Notes: generated by a model not told the origin, from the sequence alone. A stretch of 64,000 bases of DNA from Oleispira antarctica RB-8 (GCA_000967895.1 FO203512.1:3719531-3783530); one strand, 5' to 3'; shown: positions 30,336 through 39,600, numbered from the stretch's first letter. A program made the numbers and translations.

Positions 30336-30344
30336 TTATCCACA
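30336..30344 (+). promoter_or_regulatory. DnaA box 1
   Basis: TTATCCACA, a perfect match to the strict DnaA 9-mer. It is followed by GAAA, as in box 2. Confidence 0.7.
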
Positions 30345-30535
30345 GAAATTGGGCATAAGTAAACTGCCTCTCTACTTATACGATAACGAACGTTAAAAAA
30401 CACCCTGACTTAATTACCCGCTCTAAGTGGTTGAATATCAGACACTTGTTGAATATTGTGTGTAAATCGAACGATTTAAAACGAGTGTATGAAACCAGTG
30501 CATCGGAGACATCTACCCCAAGGCTATCCCATGAG

Positions 30536-30544
30536 TTATCCACA
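30536..30544 (+). promoter_or_regulatory. DnaA box 2
   Basis: TTATCCACA, the same 9-mer and orientation as box 1, exactly 200 bp further on. A related TTATCCCCA, one mismatch, is at 30633-30641. Confidence 0.7.
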
Positions 30545-30696
30545 GAAACAGTGGGTAACTATACCGACAACGATAACCACTGTTTACTTCAGGACGAAAT
30601 ATCACAAGTCGATAAAAGTTAGCTGTCCGAAGTTATCCCCATCCCCTATACTGACAACCCGTATTTACTCACGCACATACCACAAGATCACTCCCC

Positions 30697-31095
30697 ATGA
30701 GCAATCCAATCTCTTCAGTTATCTATTCCGTTGATAGCGCATGCGATAAACAATTACGCGATCACGAGCTGCCGACTTCGATAGAAGGCTTCTTAATCGT
30801 TACCGAAAGTTTTAGCTATCTGGTTGATGACATCGATTGGGATCAAGGGAATGGCAAACAGCCCTCCGTCTTATTATTAGATACGAGCCTTGCTGAGAGA
30901 TTAGCGGAGCATGAGGAACTGGTGGAATGTTTTGGGGGTGTATCCCTCTACCAAGAATGGGTAGAGGTTACTGGCTTATTACGAGAGTCTGGCATTGGCG
31001 CTTTTGAGCGCCAACTTTATCGCATCGACGCACTGCACGTTTTAACCGAAAACGATGACGAATCGGTTAACCGCATCGCCATCAACTTGCCCTAA
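30697..31095 (+). CDS. hypothetical protein (132 aa)
   Basis: I do not recognise this 132-residue acidic, soluble protein. It has no signal peptide or membrane helix. Segments such as PTSIEGFLIVTESFSYLVDD and KQPSVLLLDTSLAERLAEHE look like alternating strands and helices of a small folded domain. The start lacks a strong ribosome-binding site. It lies directly after the DnaA-box locus and ends 3 bp before the stop of the convergent DUF1145-type gene. Codon use is ordinary, which favours a real gene. Confidence 0.6.
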   Translation: MSNPISSVIYSVDSACDKQLRDHELPTSIEGFLIVTESFSYLVDDIDWDQGNGKQPSVLLLDTSLAERLAEHEELVECFGGVSLYQEWVEVTGLLRESGIGAFERQLYRIDALHVLTENDDESVNRIAINLP

Positions 31096-31098
31096 CCA

Positions 31099-31353
31099 TC
31101 AAGCAGCTTTAGCCATAAAACGCTGCAAGTGAAAAATACCAAAGACCATGATTAGCATGGCATCTTTACTAGGATTTTTACTGTTCGCTTTTAAAGCGAA
31201 CCAAAAGAAAGCCGTTTCTAATACATGCGCCCCAGCAACAATTAATGCCGCTAACGGTAAGTACGACAGCAAACCCGGCCACTGCATGATGTAACTCGCC
31301 AAAGCCAAGAGCCAAAAAGCAACCGTTGCTGCCTTGTTCATTGTGATCCACAT
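31099..31353 (-). CDS. small inner-membrane protein, DUF1145/YhhL-like
   Basis: The product is about 84 residues with three hydrophobic segments (TVAFWLLALASYIMQWPGL, LSYLPLAALIVAGAHVLETA, AMLIMVFGIFHLQRFM). The layout and the motif of a His-Val-Leu-Glu in the second helix fit DUF1145 (E. coli YhhL), whose function is unknown. The start could be the ATG at 31353 or an ATG four codons later. It is convergent with the 132-residue hypothetical gene. Confidence 0.65.
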   Translation of the reverse strand: MWITMNKAATVAFWLLALASYIMQWPGLLSYLPLAALIVAGAHVLETAFFWFALKANSKNPSKDAMLIMVFGIFHLQRFMAKAA

Positions 31354-31542
31354 ATAACTTACCCACCTACTCAATTATCGAAAGAATTTTATTTTAATTA
31401 ATAAATCCAAAACTAAGCAATATTATTGCTTTACCTTGATCTGTTGCATAGGTGCAAATTAGCCAATTTGATGGTTAAGAGGTAGAATGTTTGGCAATTA
31501 AAAAGCACGATTTTGCTTTAGCTCTAGGCTTGAGGTTTGAAC

Positions 31543-32298
31543 ATGGCGAATAACACAGATAATACGACCCATTTTGGTTACAAGGACGTTCCTACAGAAG
31601 AAAAACAAGCCATGGTGGCCGATGTTTTCCATTCTGTAGCCGCCAAATATGATGTAATGAATGACTTAATGTCGTTTGGTGTACATCGTTTATGGAAGCG
31701 TTTTACCATCGACATGTCCGGTGTTCGCCCTGGCAACAAAGTACTCGACCTTGCAGGCGGTACGGGTGACCTAACCAAAAAATTCAGCAAAATCGTCGGA
31801 CCATCGGGTAAAGTCGTATTAGCCGATATCAACTCTTCAATGCTAGAAGTTGGCCGCGAACGCTTAACCAATGAAGGCTATGTTGGCAATATTGAATACG
31901 TTCAAGCTAACGCCCAATATTTACCGTTTGAAGATAATACCTTCGATATCATCACCATCGCCTTCGGCCTACGTAACGTCACCGATAAAGATGAAGCGTT
32001 ACGCTCCATGTTTCGTGTATTAAAACCGGGTGGACGCTTATTGGTATTAGAGTTCTCACAAACTAAAAACCCATTATTGAAAAAAGCCTACGATCTATAT
32101 TCATTCACCGCCCTGCCATTCATGGGCAAGCTAGTAACAAATGACTCAGAGTCTTATAAATATCTAGCCGAATCGATTCGCATGCACCCAGACCAAGAAA
32201 CCTTAAAAGGCATGATGCAAGACGCTGGCTTCAACCGTGTCACTTATCACAATATGACAGGCGGCATGGTTGCCCTTCATCGCGGCATAAAGGTCTAA
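31543..32298 (+). CDS. ubiE: ubiquinone/menaquinone C-methyltransferase UbiE
   Basis: SAM-dependent C-methyltransferase of ubiquinone (and menaquinone) biosynthesis. The 251-residue protein (same length as E. coli) has the family start [19 protein letters not shown], the SAM motif [11 protein letters not shown] and the signature [18 protein letters not shown] lies 7 nt before the ATG at 31543, which decides this start over a TTG two codons upstream. It leads ubiE-ubiJ-ubiB, a conserved operon. Confidence 0.97.
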
Positions 32299-32309
32299 TA
32301 CACAACCTA

Positions 32310-32957
32310 ATGATCAGTCCAAGCATCGATAGCGCATTGTGCGCAAGCATAGAGCGCAGTCTTAATGCCGTACTCAAACATGACCCCGCGCTATTAGTTG
32401 CGCTGACCAAGTTTGAAGGCAAACGCATCCGCATTCAAAGCGATGATTGGCTGATTCTTGTAATAACCATTTGCTCTCACGGCCTACAACTAAGCCTACA
32501 AGACGACAGTGAATGCGATACCACCATCTTTGGTAGCATTAGCGAGCTATTAGCGGTGGCCGTAGCTAATGACAAAGCCGACGCATTGATGAATGGTGAT
32601 GTAGATATTAGTGGCAGCAGCGCCCTAGTACTTGATCTCGCAAAAATCATGCAGCAAATGGACATAGATTGGGAAGCCTTAATCAGCCCAATGACCGGCG
32701 GAATCATCGCGCATCAAATTGGTAAAGGTTTTCGCAGCTTGCTCAAATGGAGCAAAGATAGCGGCCAAACCTTCACCACCAGCAGCAAAGAATACCTCGA
32801 AGACGAAGTTCAGTTATTAGTACCCAAGCCTTTAGCCGATCACTTCGCCAGCGAAGTTGGTGAACTCCGACTCGCAACCGATCGCGCAGAAGCACGCCTT
32901 GAACACGTTAGACAGCTAATCAACAAACATAATCAATCTAAAGAACAAGGATCTTAA
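32310..32957 (+). CDS. ubiJ: ubiquinone biosynthesis accessory factor UbiJ
   Basis: UbiJ is the SCP2-domain lipid-binding protein that, with UbiK, organises the soluble Ubi complex. The 215-residue protein has an N-terminal SCP2-like domain (LKHDPALLVALTKFEGKRIR to MNGDVDISGS) and a C-terminal helical region likely to form a coiled coil (LATDRAEARLEHVRQLI). It lies 11 bp after ubiE and 3 bp before ubiB, the standard order. Confidence 0.92.
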   Translation: MISPSIDSALCASIERSLNAVLKHDPALLVALTKFEGKRIRIQSDDWLILVITICSHGLQLSLQDDSECDTTIFGSISELLAVAVANDKADALMNGDVDISGSSALVLDLAKIMQQMDIDWEALISPMTGGIIAHQIGKGFRSLLKWSKDSGQTFTTSSKEYLEDEVQLLVPKPLADHFASEVGELRLATDRAEARLEHVRQLINKHNQSKEQGS

Positions 32958-32960
32958 GCC

Positions 32961-34598
32961 GTGGCTAATTTTTGGCGTCTGTGGAAAATCCTCTACATCT
33001 TTACTCGCTACCGCTTAGACGACCTGCTGCCGACCAAGCAATTTCCTTTATCGTTGCGCATCGCATTGTGGTTAGCGCCTTGGCGTTTGGCGCCCGTTCC
33101 CAAGAAATTATCTCGCGGCGAACGCTTACGTTTAGCGCTAGAAGCCCTCGGCCCTATCTTTGTAAAGTTCGGCCAAATATTATCGACCCGTCCAGACCTT
33201 ATCCCAGAAGATATCGTTAATGAGTTGGTTAAATTGCAAGATGACGTGCCGCCCTTTTCAAGCAAAGAAGCGGTAGATCTGATCGAATCCCAACTGGGCG
33301 AAAGTGTTGATACCTTATTTGCTAAATTCGATGCCACCCCCATGGCCTCGGCTTCAATTGCTCAAGTACATCCTGCGACCTTGCACGATGGCACCGAGGT
33401 TGTGGTTAAAGTAGTACGCCCAGGCATTAATAAAACCATTGATCGTGACATGATTCTGCTCGATCAAATGGCACGTTTAGTCGAAAGATACTCCGCCGAA
33501 GGCCGTCGTTTAAAGCCCGTGGAAGTGGTCGAAGATTATAGTCATACCATACACGCCGAGCTGAACTTAGCGATTGAAGCCTCTAATGCGACGCAGCTAA
33601 GACGCAACTTCGAAGGGTCTGATCTAATTTACGTGCCTGAAGTCTATTGGGATTTCACTCGCACCAGCGTGATGGTCAGCGAGCGCATCTACGGTATTCC
33701 GGTGGCCGACATTGCGCAGTTAAAAGCGCAAAATACCAACATGAAAGTATTGGCGGAACGTGGCGTAGAAATATTCTTTACCCAAGTATTCCGCGATAGT
33801 TTCTTTCACGCCGACATGCACCCAGGCAATATTTTTGTTGCCCATGGCAGTCCAGAAAAACCCAAATACATTGCCATCGACTGCGGTATTGTTGGCACGT
33901 TGAATGAACAAGATCAGAATTATTTAGCGCGTAATTTATTAGCCTTTTTTAACCAAGACTATTACCAAGTTGCGCAGCTCCACATCGACAGCGGCTGGGT
34001 TCCGTCCAATACGAAAGTCCACGAATTAGAATCAGCAATTCGCAGCGTCTGTGAACCTATTTTTGAAAAGCCTATTGCAGAGATTTCTTTTGGCCAAGTC
34101 CTGTTGCAACTATTCAGTGTTGCCCGTCGCTTTGATATGGAAGTGCAACCGCAACTGGTCTTACTGCAAAAGACATTATTGAATATCGAAGGACTCGGTC
34201 GCCAGCTTTATCCTCAACTGGATTTATGGAATACCGCCAAACCGTATATGGAGCGTTGGATTAAAGAACGCTTCGGACCCAAAGGAGCCCTACGAGAACT
34301 AAAACGTCAACTGCCTAACTGGATTGAAAAAGGCCCACAGATTCCGGGATTAATTCATAGCAGCTTAAGCAAACTGAGTCAGATTGATAGCAGCCAAGCG
34401 AAAATTTCAGATCAAATCGCACAACTGAATTTAGAAATCATCAAACAAAGACAACAAAACCGCCAGCAAAAGCTAGCTCTTACTTGCCTAGCATCCGGCG
34501 GTTTCCTTTGGTGGCAAGCCACTGTGCTTGCCGTCCCCAATACACTGGGCATATCACTTGCGGCCTTTGGCGCCGTTTGGTTGTTAATAAGGGGCTAG
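32961..34598 (+). CDS. ubiB: ubiquinone biosynthesis regulatory kinase-like protein UbiB
   Basis: UbiB is an atypical protein-kinase-like ATPase (ABC1/ADCK/UbiB family) needed for ubiquinone synthesis. The 545-residue protein has the family motif [14 protein letters not shown], the Ala-rich loop [11 protein letters not shown], the catalytic-type DMHPGNIF and metal-binding DCGIVG, and a hydrophobic C-terminal anchor. GTG start 3 bp after ubiJ. Its stop codon shares the palindrome CTAG (34595-34598) with the stop of the convergent GFA-family gene. Confidence 0.96.
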
Positions 34599-35068
34599 CG
34601 CATAAATAGCTGAGTAAAGGCTGATTTCACAATCAGCCAGCTAATGGCTAATTCGCTTTTCATAAAACCCTTTACCTTTAATAGACCATCATCGCTGTCA
34701 GACTGACGGCGATGATAAAAGATATGCGCGGTTACTTGCGGCAATCGTACTTGATCGTCATAACGGTTAGCCGGCACAAAGGCTAATTTCACCCCTGGAA
34801 ATAACGTCATTGTGGCAAAAATGGGCTGCTCGCATTGAATACATACCCCCCGCTTTAGCAATAAACCAGGTCGTTTATATGCAACCTGCTCACCTTGCGT
34901 TAGCGTAGCATCCTTCGCCCACATCACCGTCACATCTGAAAAAGGCTGCTTATAAAGATCCTGACAAATAGTGCAGTGACAATGAAAGCGCAACATCGGC
35001 GGATTAGCGACCGCCACTTGGGTTTGCCCACACAGACACTGGCAAGATAGTGCTTGTTTATTTGTCAT
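34595..35068 (-). CDS. GFA/CENP-V domain zinc protein
   Basis: The 157-residue product has the Cys pattern of the GFA fold: CQCLCGQ near the N-terminus, FHCHCTICQ in the middle and CIQCEQP later, which bind zinc. Family members were named for glutathione-dependent formaldehyde activation, but most have unknown substrates. I chose the ATG at 35068 (GAGAA about 5 nt upstream, and the domain starts right after it). It is inserted between ubiB and hisI on the opposite strand and overlaps the ubiB stop by 4 nt. Confidence 0.85.
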   Translation of the reverse strand: MTNKQALSCQCLCGQTQVAVANPPMLRFHCHCTICQDLYKQPFSDVTVMWAKDATLTQGEQVAYKRPGLLLKRGVCIQCEQPIFATMTLFPGVKLAFVPANRYDDQVRLPQVTAHIFYHRRQSDSDDGLLKVKGFMKSELAISWLIVKSAFTQLFMR

Positions 35069-35266
35069 ACTGTTCTCATATTCAAAGACATAGCCATTTC
35101 CACCATGATTATCGGTCTCATGCACAGAACCATATGCACACAACTCATAATAACATACGACAGCCCAAGCATTAGCCGCGTTCAATAGTACCCTCAAGAG
35201 TCAGATTAAGGTAAGCTTCGAGGCATATTTCCACCAAGATAAGCCCCTTATACTGAGTAATAGACC

Positions 35267-35659
35267 ATGAGCAACTGGTTAGACGAAATCAAGTGGGACA
35301 GCGATGGTCTCGTTCCTGCGATAGCCCAAGATTATCAAACAGGTCGCATTTTAATGATGGCTTGGATGAATCGAGAAGCGCTAAACCTCACCATCAAAGA
35401 AAACCGAGCAATTTACTACTCCCGCTCGCGTCAGCAATTATGGCGCAAAGGGGAATCTTCGGGTCATGTACAAACGCTACACGAAGCCCGCTTAGACTGT
35501 GACGCCGACGTTATCGTGCTGCAAGTCGAACAAATTGGCGGCATCGCATGCCATACAGGGCGTGAAAGCTGCTTCTATCGGGTGCATAATGGTGATGCAG
35601 ATCAAGGTGAGTGGAAATCAGTTGATCCCGTGCTAAAAGATCCAAAAGATATTTATTAA
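35267..35659 (+). CDS. hisI: phosphoribosyl-AMP cyclohydrolase
   Basis: Opens the adenine ring of phosphoribosyl-AMP in histidine biosynthesis. The 130-residue zinc enzyme has the Asp-rich metal site [11 protein letters not shown] and the Cys ligands in [13 protein letters not shown]. It is a stand-alone HisI, not fused to HisE as in E. coli, which matches the Pseudomonas arrangement. hisE follows 25 bp later. Confidence 0.96.
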   Translation: MSNWLDEIKWDSDGLVPAIAQDYQTGRILMMAWMNREALNLTIKENRAIYYSRSRQQLWRKGESSGHVQTLHEARLDCDADVIVLQVEQIGGIACHTGRESCFYRVHNGDADQGEWKSVDPVLKDPKDIY

Positions 35660-35684
35660 TTTCCTTTATTATTAAGAGCTTAGT

Positions 35685-36035
35685 ATGAGCGAGTCAGTAG
35701 ACAACACATCGGTTTTTGAAACTCTGGGTGATATCCTAGAAGAACGTAAAGGCGCAGCTGCAGACAGTTCTTATGTCGCCAGCCTTTATAACAAAGGCTT
35801 GAACAAAATTTTAGAAAAAGTCGGTGAAGAAGCGACTGAAACTATCATTGCAGCGAAAGACGCAGAACGCACGGGTGATAACTCAGATGTTATCTACGAA
35901 GTCGCCGATTTATGGTTTCATAGCTTAGTCGCCTTGGCGCAACTCGGTGAACGACCAGAATCGGTCGTCGAAGAACTGAAACGTCGCTTTGGTTTATCTG
36001 GCCTAGAAGAAAAAGCTTCTCGCCAGCCTAAATAA
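35685..36035 (+). CDS. hisE: phosphoribosyl-ATP pyrophosphatase
   Basis: Removes pyrophosphate from phosphoribosyl-ATP, the second step of histidine biosynthesis and the step before HisI. The 116-residue all-helical protein has the conserved [14 protein letters not shown] and [15 protein letters not shown] metal-binding helices. It is split from hisI, as in Pseudomonas, and lies 29 bp before hinT. Confidence 0.96.
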   Translation: MSESVDNTSVFETLGDILEERKGAAADSSYVASLYNKGLNKILEKVGEEATETIIAAKDAERTGDNSDVIYEVADLWFHSLVALAQLGERPESVVEELKRRFGLSGLEEKASRQPK

Positions 36036-36064
36036 GGCTTTGAGGTAGACTAAGGAATTAGAAC

Positions 36065-36397
36065 ATGACTGATTGTTTATTTTGTAAGATAGTGGCCGGA
36101 GAAATTCCTTCTCAAACCGTCTTTGAAGATGATGACTTTTTTGCCTTTCGTGATATATCACCTAAGGCTGATACTCACCTTCTACTGATTCCAAAAAAGC
36201 ACATTGTGAATCTAGATGATTTACAGCCAGAAGATGAAGCACTGATGGGCAAAATGATGCTCACCGTACCTAAATTGGCAAAACAGGAAAACCTTGAAGG
36301 CTACCGCACCATTACCAATACCGGAGCAAAAGGCGGCCAAGAAGTTTTCCACATGCATTTCCATATTCTAGGCGGCTCCAAGCTACCTGGTTTTTAA
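36065..36397 (+). CDS. hinT: HIT family purine nucleoside phosphoramidase-like protein
   Basis: HinT-type enzymes hydrolyse adenosine phosphoramidates and related nucleotides. The 110-residue protein has the family start DCLFCKIVAGEIPS with two Cys, and the histidine triad HMHFHILGG near the C-terminus. AAGGA lies upstream of the ATG. It is an extra gene between hisE and tatA compared with Pseudomonas. Confidence 0.94.
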   Translation: MTDCLFCKIVAGEIPSQTVFEDDDFFAFRDISPKADTHLLLIPKKHIVNLDDLQPEDEALMGKMMLTVPKLAKQENLEGYRTITNTGAKGGQEVFHMHFHILGGSKLPGF

Positions 36398-36426
36398 AAC
36401 ATTTATAATAAGCAGAGGTAAGTATC

Positions 36427-36699
36427 ATGTTAGGTGGTATTAGTATTTGGCAGTTATTGATCGTATTCGTTATCGTAATTTTAGTGTTCGGAACTAAAAA
36501 ACTACGTAATTTGGGTGGCGATTTAGGCGGCGCAGTTAAAGGCTTTAAAAATGCCATTAGCGAAGACCCTAAAAAAGCGGAAGAAGAAAAAGCCGCCGAG
36601 CTTCAGCAATCACTTTCTCTTGATGAAAAAGATGCGACGTTTGACGGCACTGCTGAAAAGCAAACAGCTGAAAAACAAAAAGACCAAGACAAGAAATAA
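36427..36699 (+). CDS. tatA: Sec-independent translocase protein TatA
   Basis: TatA forms the size-variable pore of the twin-arginine pathway for folded proteins. The 90-residue product has an N-terminal membrane helix (about 4-20), the hinge [10 protein letters not shown], an amphipathic helix with [15 protein letters not shown], and a charged tail. It leads tatABC. Likely clients in this window include the molybdenum hydroxylase large subunit. Confidence 0.95.
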   Translation: MLGGISIWQLLIVFVIVILVFGTKKLRNLGGDLGGAVKGFKNAISEDPKKAEEEKAAELQQSLSLDEKDATFDGTAEKQTAEKQKDQDKK

Positions 36700-36714
36700 T
36701 TCGGAGCACATTAC

Positions 36715-37029
36715 GTGTTTGATATTGGTTTTTTAGAGTTAATGGTGGTCGGCATACTGGGGCTATTAGTTTTAGGCCCAGAACGCTTGCCTGTTGCTGC
36801 GCGTACCGTTGGTTTATTCATCGGTAAAATTCGCCGCACCATGAGTAATATTCAAGACGACTTAGAACGCCAAGTGCGAACTGACGAGCTGAAAGAAAAG
36901 CTCAAAGATCCTTATGCCACATTTCTTGATGAAGAAGAAAGTGCGGCAAAAGATAATCTATTACAAAATGCTTTAGCCAAAAGCGCTGTGAAAGAAGACA
37001 GCGAAAAAACAGACAGCAGCAAGAAATAA
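36715..37029 (+). CDS. tatB: Sec-independent translocase protein TatB
   Basis: TatB works with TatC to bind twin-arginine signal peptides. The 104-residue protein has the typical start FDIGFLELMVVGILGLLVLG with an early Glu in the membrane helix, then PERLPVAARTVGL and a charged helical tail. GTG start at 36715, 15 bp after tatA. Confidence 0.94.
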   Translation: MFDIGFLELMVVGILGLLVLGPERLPVAARTVGLFIGKIRRTMSNIQDDLERQVRTDELKEKLKDPYATFLDEEESAAKDNLLQNALAKSAVKEDSEKTDSSKK

Positions 37030-37040
37030 GACTCGAGCAC

Positions 37041-37823
37041 ATGACCGAACCAACAGAACAAGCTGCGGCAGCAGAACAACCCCTGATGACGCACTTAATT
37101 GAGCTACGCAATCGCTTGCTTAAAATAGTGCTCTCGGTTTTGCTGATTTTCTTAGGGCTATTTTATTTCGCTAACGATCTCTACTTAATCTTAGTAGAGC
37201 CGCTTTCATCGATCTTACCGGCCGATGGCAGCATGGTTGCCACAGGGGTCGCATCGCCCTTCTTAGTCCCCTTTAAACTCACCATCGTACTCGCGATTTT
37301 TTTATCGGTGCCGTTTATCTTGCATCAAATCTGGTCATTCATTGCGCCGGGCTTGTATCAACATGAAAAGAAATTTGCGATTCCACTTCTGATCTCAAGC
37401 ATCCTACTGTTTTATGCTGGTATTGCATTTGCGTATTACGTTGTACTCCCGCTCGCGTTCTCTTTCTTTACCTCGGTCGGCCCTGAAGGCGTTACCTTGA
37501 TGCCCGATATTGACAACATTCTCAACTTTATATTGAAAATGTTCTTCGCTTTTGGCATTGCCTTTGAAATTCCCATTGCGACTTTCCTTATGGTGCTTAT
37601 GGGCTTTACAACCGTGCAGAATCTCAGTGCTAAGCGCCCTTATGTTTTCTTAGGCTGCTTTGTTGTTGGCATGTTTGTGACGCCACCGGATGTGATTTCA
37701 CAAACCATTTTAGCGGTCCCCATGTGGTTGTTGTTTGAAGTTGGGATTTTATTCGCCCGCCTAATAAAAAAACCTATCGAGCAAGATACGCAAGAAGATC
37801 TAGATGAGAATAGCATTGGCTAA
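37041..37823 (+). CDS. tatC: Sec-independent translocase protein TatC
   Basis: TatC is the polytopic receptor for twin-arginine signals. The 260-residue protein has six membrane helices and the conserved N-terminal segment MTHLIELRNRLLK, the FIAPGLYQHEKK loop and the cytoplasmic loop with VTPPDVISQ. It lies 11 bp after tatB. Its 3' end overlaps the next gene by 20 nt. Confidence 0.96.
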   Translation: MTEPTEQAAAAEQPLMTHLIELRNRLLKIVLSVLLIFLGLFYFANDLYLILVEPLSSILPADGSMVATGVASPFLVPFKLTIVLAIFLSVPFILHQIWSFIAPGLYQHEKKFAIPLLISSILLFYAGIAFAYYVVLPLAFSFFTSVGPEGVTLMPDIDNILNFILKMFFAFGIAFEIPIATFLMVLMGFTTVQNLSAKRPYVFLGCFVVGMFVTPPDVISQTILAVPMWLLFEVGILFARLIKKPIEQDTQEDLDENSIG

Positions 37824-38514
37824 ATATGTACTTCGAACCGTATTTTTAATCTTTTTATGCTTGCCATCGCTATACGGACATACAGAAACGCCTTCATTTG
37901 ACGACGAAGATACTGAATTTGAAGGCGATTCAGAAACGGATTCAGACGATGATGAAGGCTTTTATTACGAAGACGCCTTCTCTGACCGTGAATATACCGA
38001 TACCCGCCCATTTTTTAGCCTAGAAGCCTTACTGGGTGGAGAAACTTTAGAAGATATTCAGTTCGAAAATGGAGATATCGACAGTATCCGTGCCGGATCA
38101 GGGGTCTATATCGCCTTAGGGGTCGCTCACCTGATGTTTGAAAAAAGAGTGGATGTTGGCATTAAAGCAGGCTATTTATTTGACCTAGTGACTGCAAAAG
38201 CCGATGACGGCAGTGAAAGCGTCATGTCTTTTACCCGCAAGCCCATCGATATATTTAGCCATTACTGGGCAGGAAGACACTGCTTTGGCGGCGGTTTAAC
38301 CGCTCACTTAGACCCAGTATTTACTAGCCGCGAAACAACGGATAATGCGAAATATCAAAACGCCTATGGGGCTTATGCAGAATATTTGTTTCATTTCACA
38401 GGAACAGGCAGCTCTTTAGGTGTCAAATATCTCAGCATCAATTATAAAAACAAAAAGACTGACAAGATTAGCGATGGTAGCGCTTGGGGCATTACCTTCA
38501 GCCAGTTGTTTTAA
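37804..38514 (+). CDS. secreted, acidic, outer-membrane-barrel-like protein of unknown function
   Basis: I do not recognise a named family. The 236-residue product begins with a signal peptide (about residues 1-26, ending PSLYG), then about 40 very acidic residues (DDEDTEFEGDSETDSDDDE), then about 170 residues of alternating strands ending in Phe (GSAWGITFSQLF), the pattern of an 8-strand outer-membrane barrel with a C-terminal aromatic. The start lies inside tatC in another frame (20-nt overlap), so translation is probably coupled to tatC. The gene could bind a metal or a basic partner through the acidic tract; that is a guess. Confidence 0.7.
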   Translation: MRIALAKYVLRTVFLIFLCLPSLYGHTETPSFDDEDTEFEGDSETDSDDDEGFYYEDAFSDREYTDTRPFFSLEALLGGETLEDIQFENGDIDSIRAGSGVYIALGVAHLMFEKRVDVGIKAGYLFDLVTAKADDGSESVMSFTRKPIDIFSHYWAGRHCFGGGLTAHLDPVFTSRETTDNAKYQNAYGAYAEYLFHFTGTGSSLGVKYLSINYKNKKTDKISDGSAWGITFSQLF

Positions 38515-38668
38515 CGCTCTTCGTTTAACTCTTCTTCGTTTAACTTTCTTCACCTAATAAGTTCCACCTTAATCAGCGCCCTCTCAATGATCATCGTTTC
38601 AACACAGCGCTGATTTAATTCGGCAGCAATGGTATATTGTGCGCAAAATAGACAAGCGAATTTCATCC

Positions 38669-39586
38669 ATGGCAACTGATAACCTAATTAGCAAAATCAA
38701 GAATCGTGAAAGCGGCATCGTTCTTTATGGCATCACCCCACCAAAGAAAGGCACCAGCGAAGAGAAAATCACTGAAATCTCCGCTCGCCAAGTAGACCGC
38801 CTGCAAGACTTAAGCGTCGATGGTTTAGTGTTGTATGATATTCAAGACGAAAAGTCCCGCACCGATGAAGAACGTCCTTTTCCCTTTATGGAAACCCTGG
38901 ATTGCTATGACTATAGCCAGCAGCACTTAACGAACCTGAAGATTCCAAAAATTATCTACCGCGCGGTTGGAAAATATTCAGAAACAGAACTCTCTGACTT
39001 TTTAACCCAAGCAGACCCGCAAGACAACTTATCTATCTTTGTCGGCGCAGCCTCTAAATCACAAGAAGTCACCCTGTCAATCAGTGACGCTTATAAAATC
39101 AGAGCAGATACCCAAAGTAATATGCTATTAGGCGGCGTAGTGATACCTGAACGCCACCAGTCTAAAGGTGATGAACATTTACGCGTATTCGAGAAGATGG
39201 CACAAGGCTGCAGCTTTTTCATCTCTCAGGGCGTTTATGACGTAAACGCATCAAAAAACTTCTTATCGGATTATTACTACTATGGCAAAGAGAATAATAT
39301 TCCCCTCGTGCCGATTCTATTTACTCTCACACCTTGCGGCTCTGCCAAAACTCTTCAATTTATGAAGTGGCTAGGCATCAGCATTCCAAAGTGGCTAGAA
39401 AATGATTTGATTCACTCGAATGATATTTTGCAGCGCTCTGTTGATGTGTCTGAGCAAAGCTACCGAGAGCTAAAAGCGTTTGCCGATGAAAAAGGCATTC
39501 CAGTGGGCTGTAATATTGAAAGTGTCGCCATTCGCAAAGTCGAAGTCGATGCCTCTATTGAACTATTAGAAAGAGTAAGTCGCTAA
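38669..39586 (+). CDS. methylenetetrahydrofolate reductase-like TIM-barrel protein
   Basis: The 305-residue protein resembles the MetF family, which reduces methylene-THF to methyl-THF: it opens with YGITPPKKGTSEEKITEI, has DRLQDLSVDGLVLYDIQDE, then GVVIPERHQSKGDEHLRVFEKM and GCSFFISQGVYD, corresponding to barrel strands that hold FAD and folate. It is not the classic metF and the substrate may differ. The start is uncertain: ATG at 38669 is preferred on domain grounds, but a GTG ten codons upstream is open. It is convergent with a periplasmic binding protein gene. Confidence 0.7.
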   Translation: MATDNLISKIKNRESGIVLYGITPPKKGTSEEKITEISARQVDRLQDLSVDGLVLYDIQDEKSRTDEERPFPFMETLDCYDYSQQHLTNLKIPKIIYRAVGKYSETELSDFLTQADPQDNLSIFVGAASKSQEVTLSISDAYKIRADTQSNMLLGGVVIPERHQSKGDEHLRVFEKMAQGCSFFISQGVYDVNASKNFLSDYYYYGKENNIPLVPILFTLTPCGSAKTLQFMKWLGISIPKWLENDLIHSNDILQRSVDVSEQSYRELKAFADEKGIPVGCNIESVAIRKVEVDASIELLERVSR

Positions 39587-39600
39587 TACCATCCCATGTA

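Larger units (their letters stand above)
30299..30670 (+). other. DnaA-box-containing repeat locus
   Basis: This lies in a 532-bp gene-free spacer (30165-30696). Segments 30311-30348 and 30511-30548 match at 30 of 38 positions by my count and are offset by exactly 200 bp. Each contains a perfect DnaA box. A third, partial unit near 30631-30670 has TTATCCCCA and the string GACAACC shared with unit two. The boxes sit between short inverted arms (CCCAA/TTGGG in unit one, CCCA/TGGG in unit two). A hairpin TTGGGG/CCCCAA (30303-30321) precedes unit one, and CAGTGG/CCACTG (30549-30582) follows the box of unit two. It could be a DnaA-binding (titration or reactivation) site; function not established. 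Confidence 0.55.

Noticed and set aside
30182-30622. 73- and 63-codon open frames in the DnaA-box spacer
   Set aside because: They run through the repeat units and hairpins, have no ribosome-binding site, and their translations look random.
30299-30670. Chromosomal replication origin
   Set aside because: DnaA boxes are present but too few, with no clear AT-rich unwinding element and none of the usual origin genes nearby.
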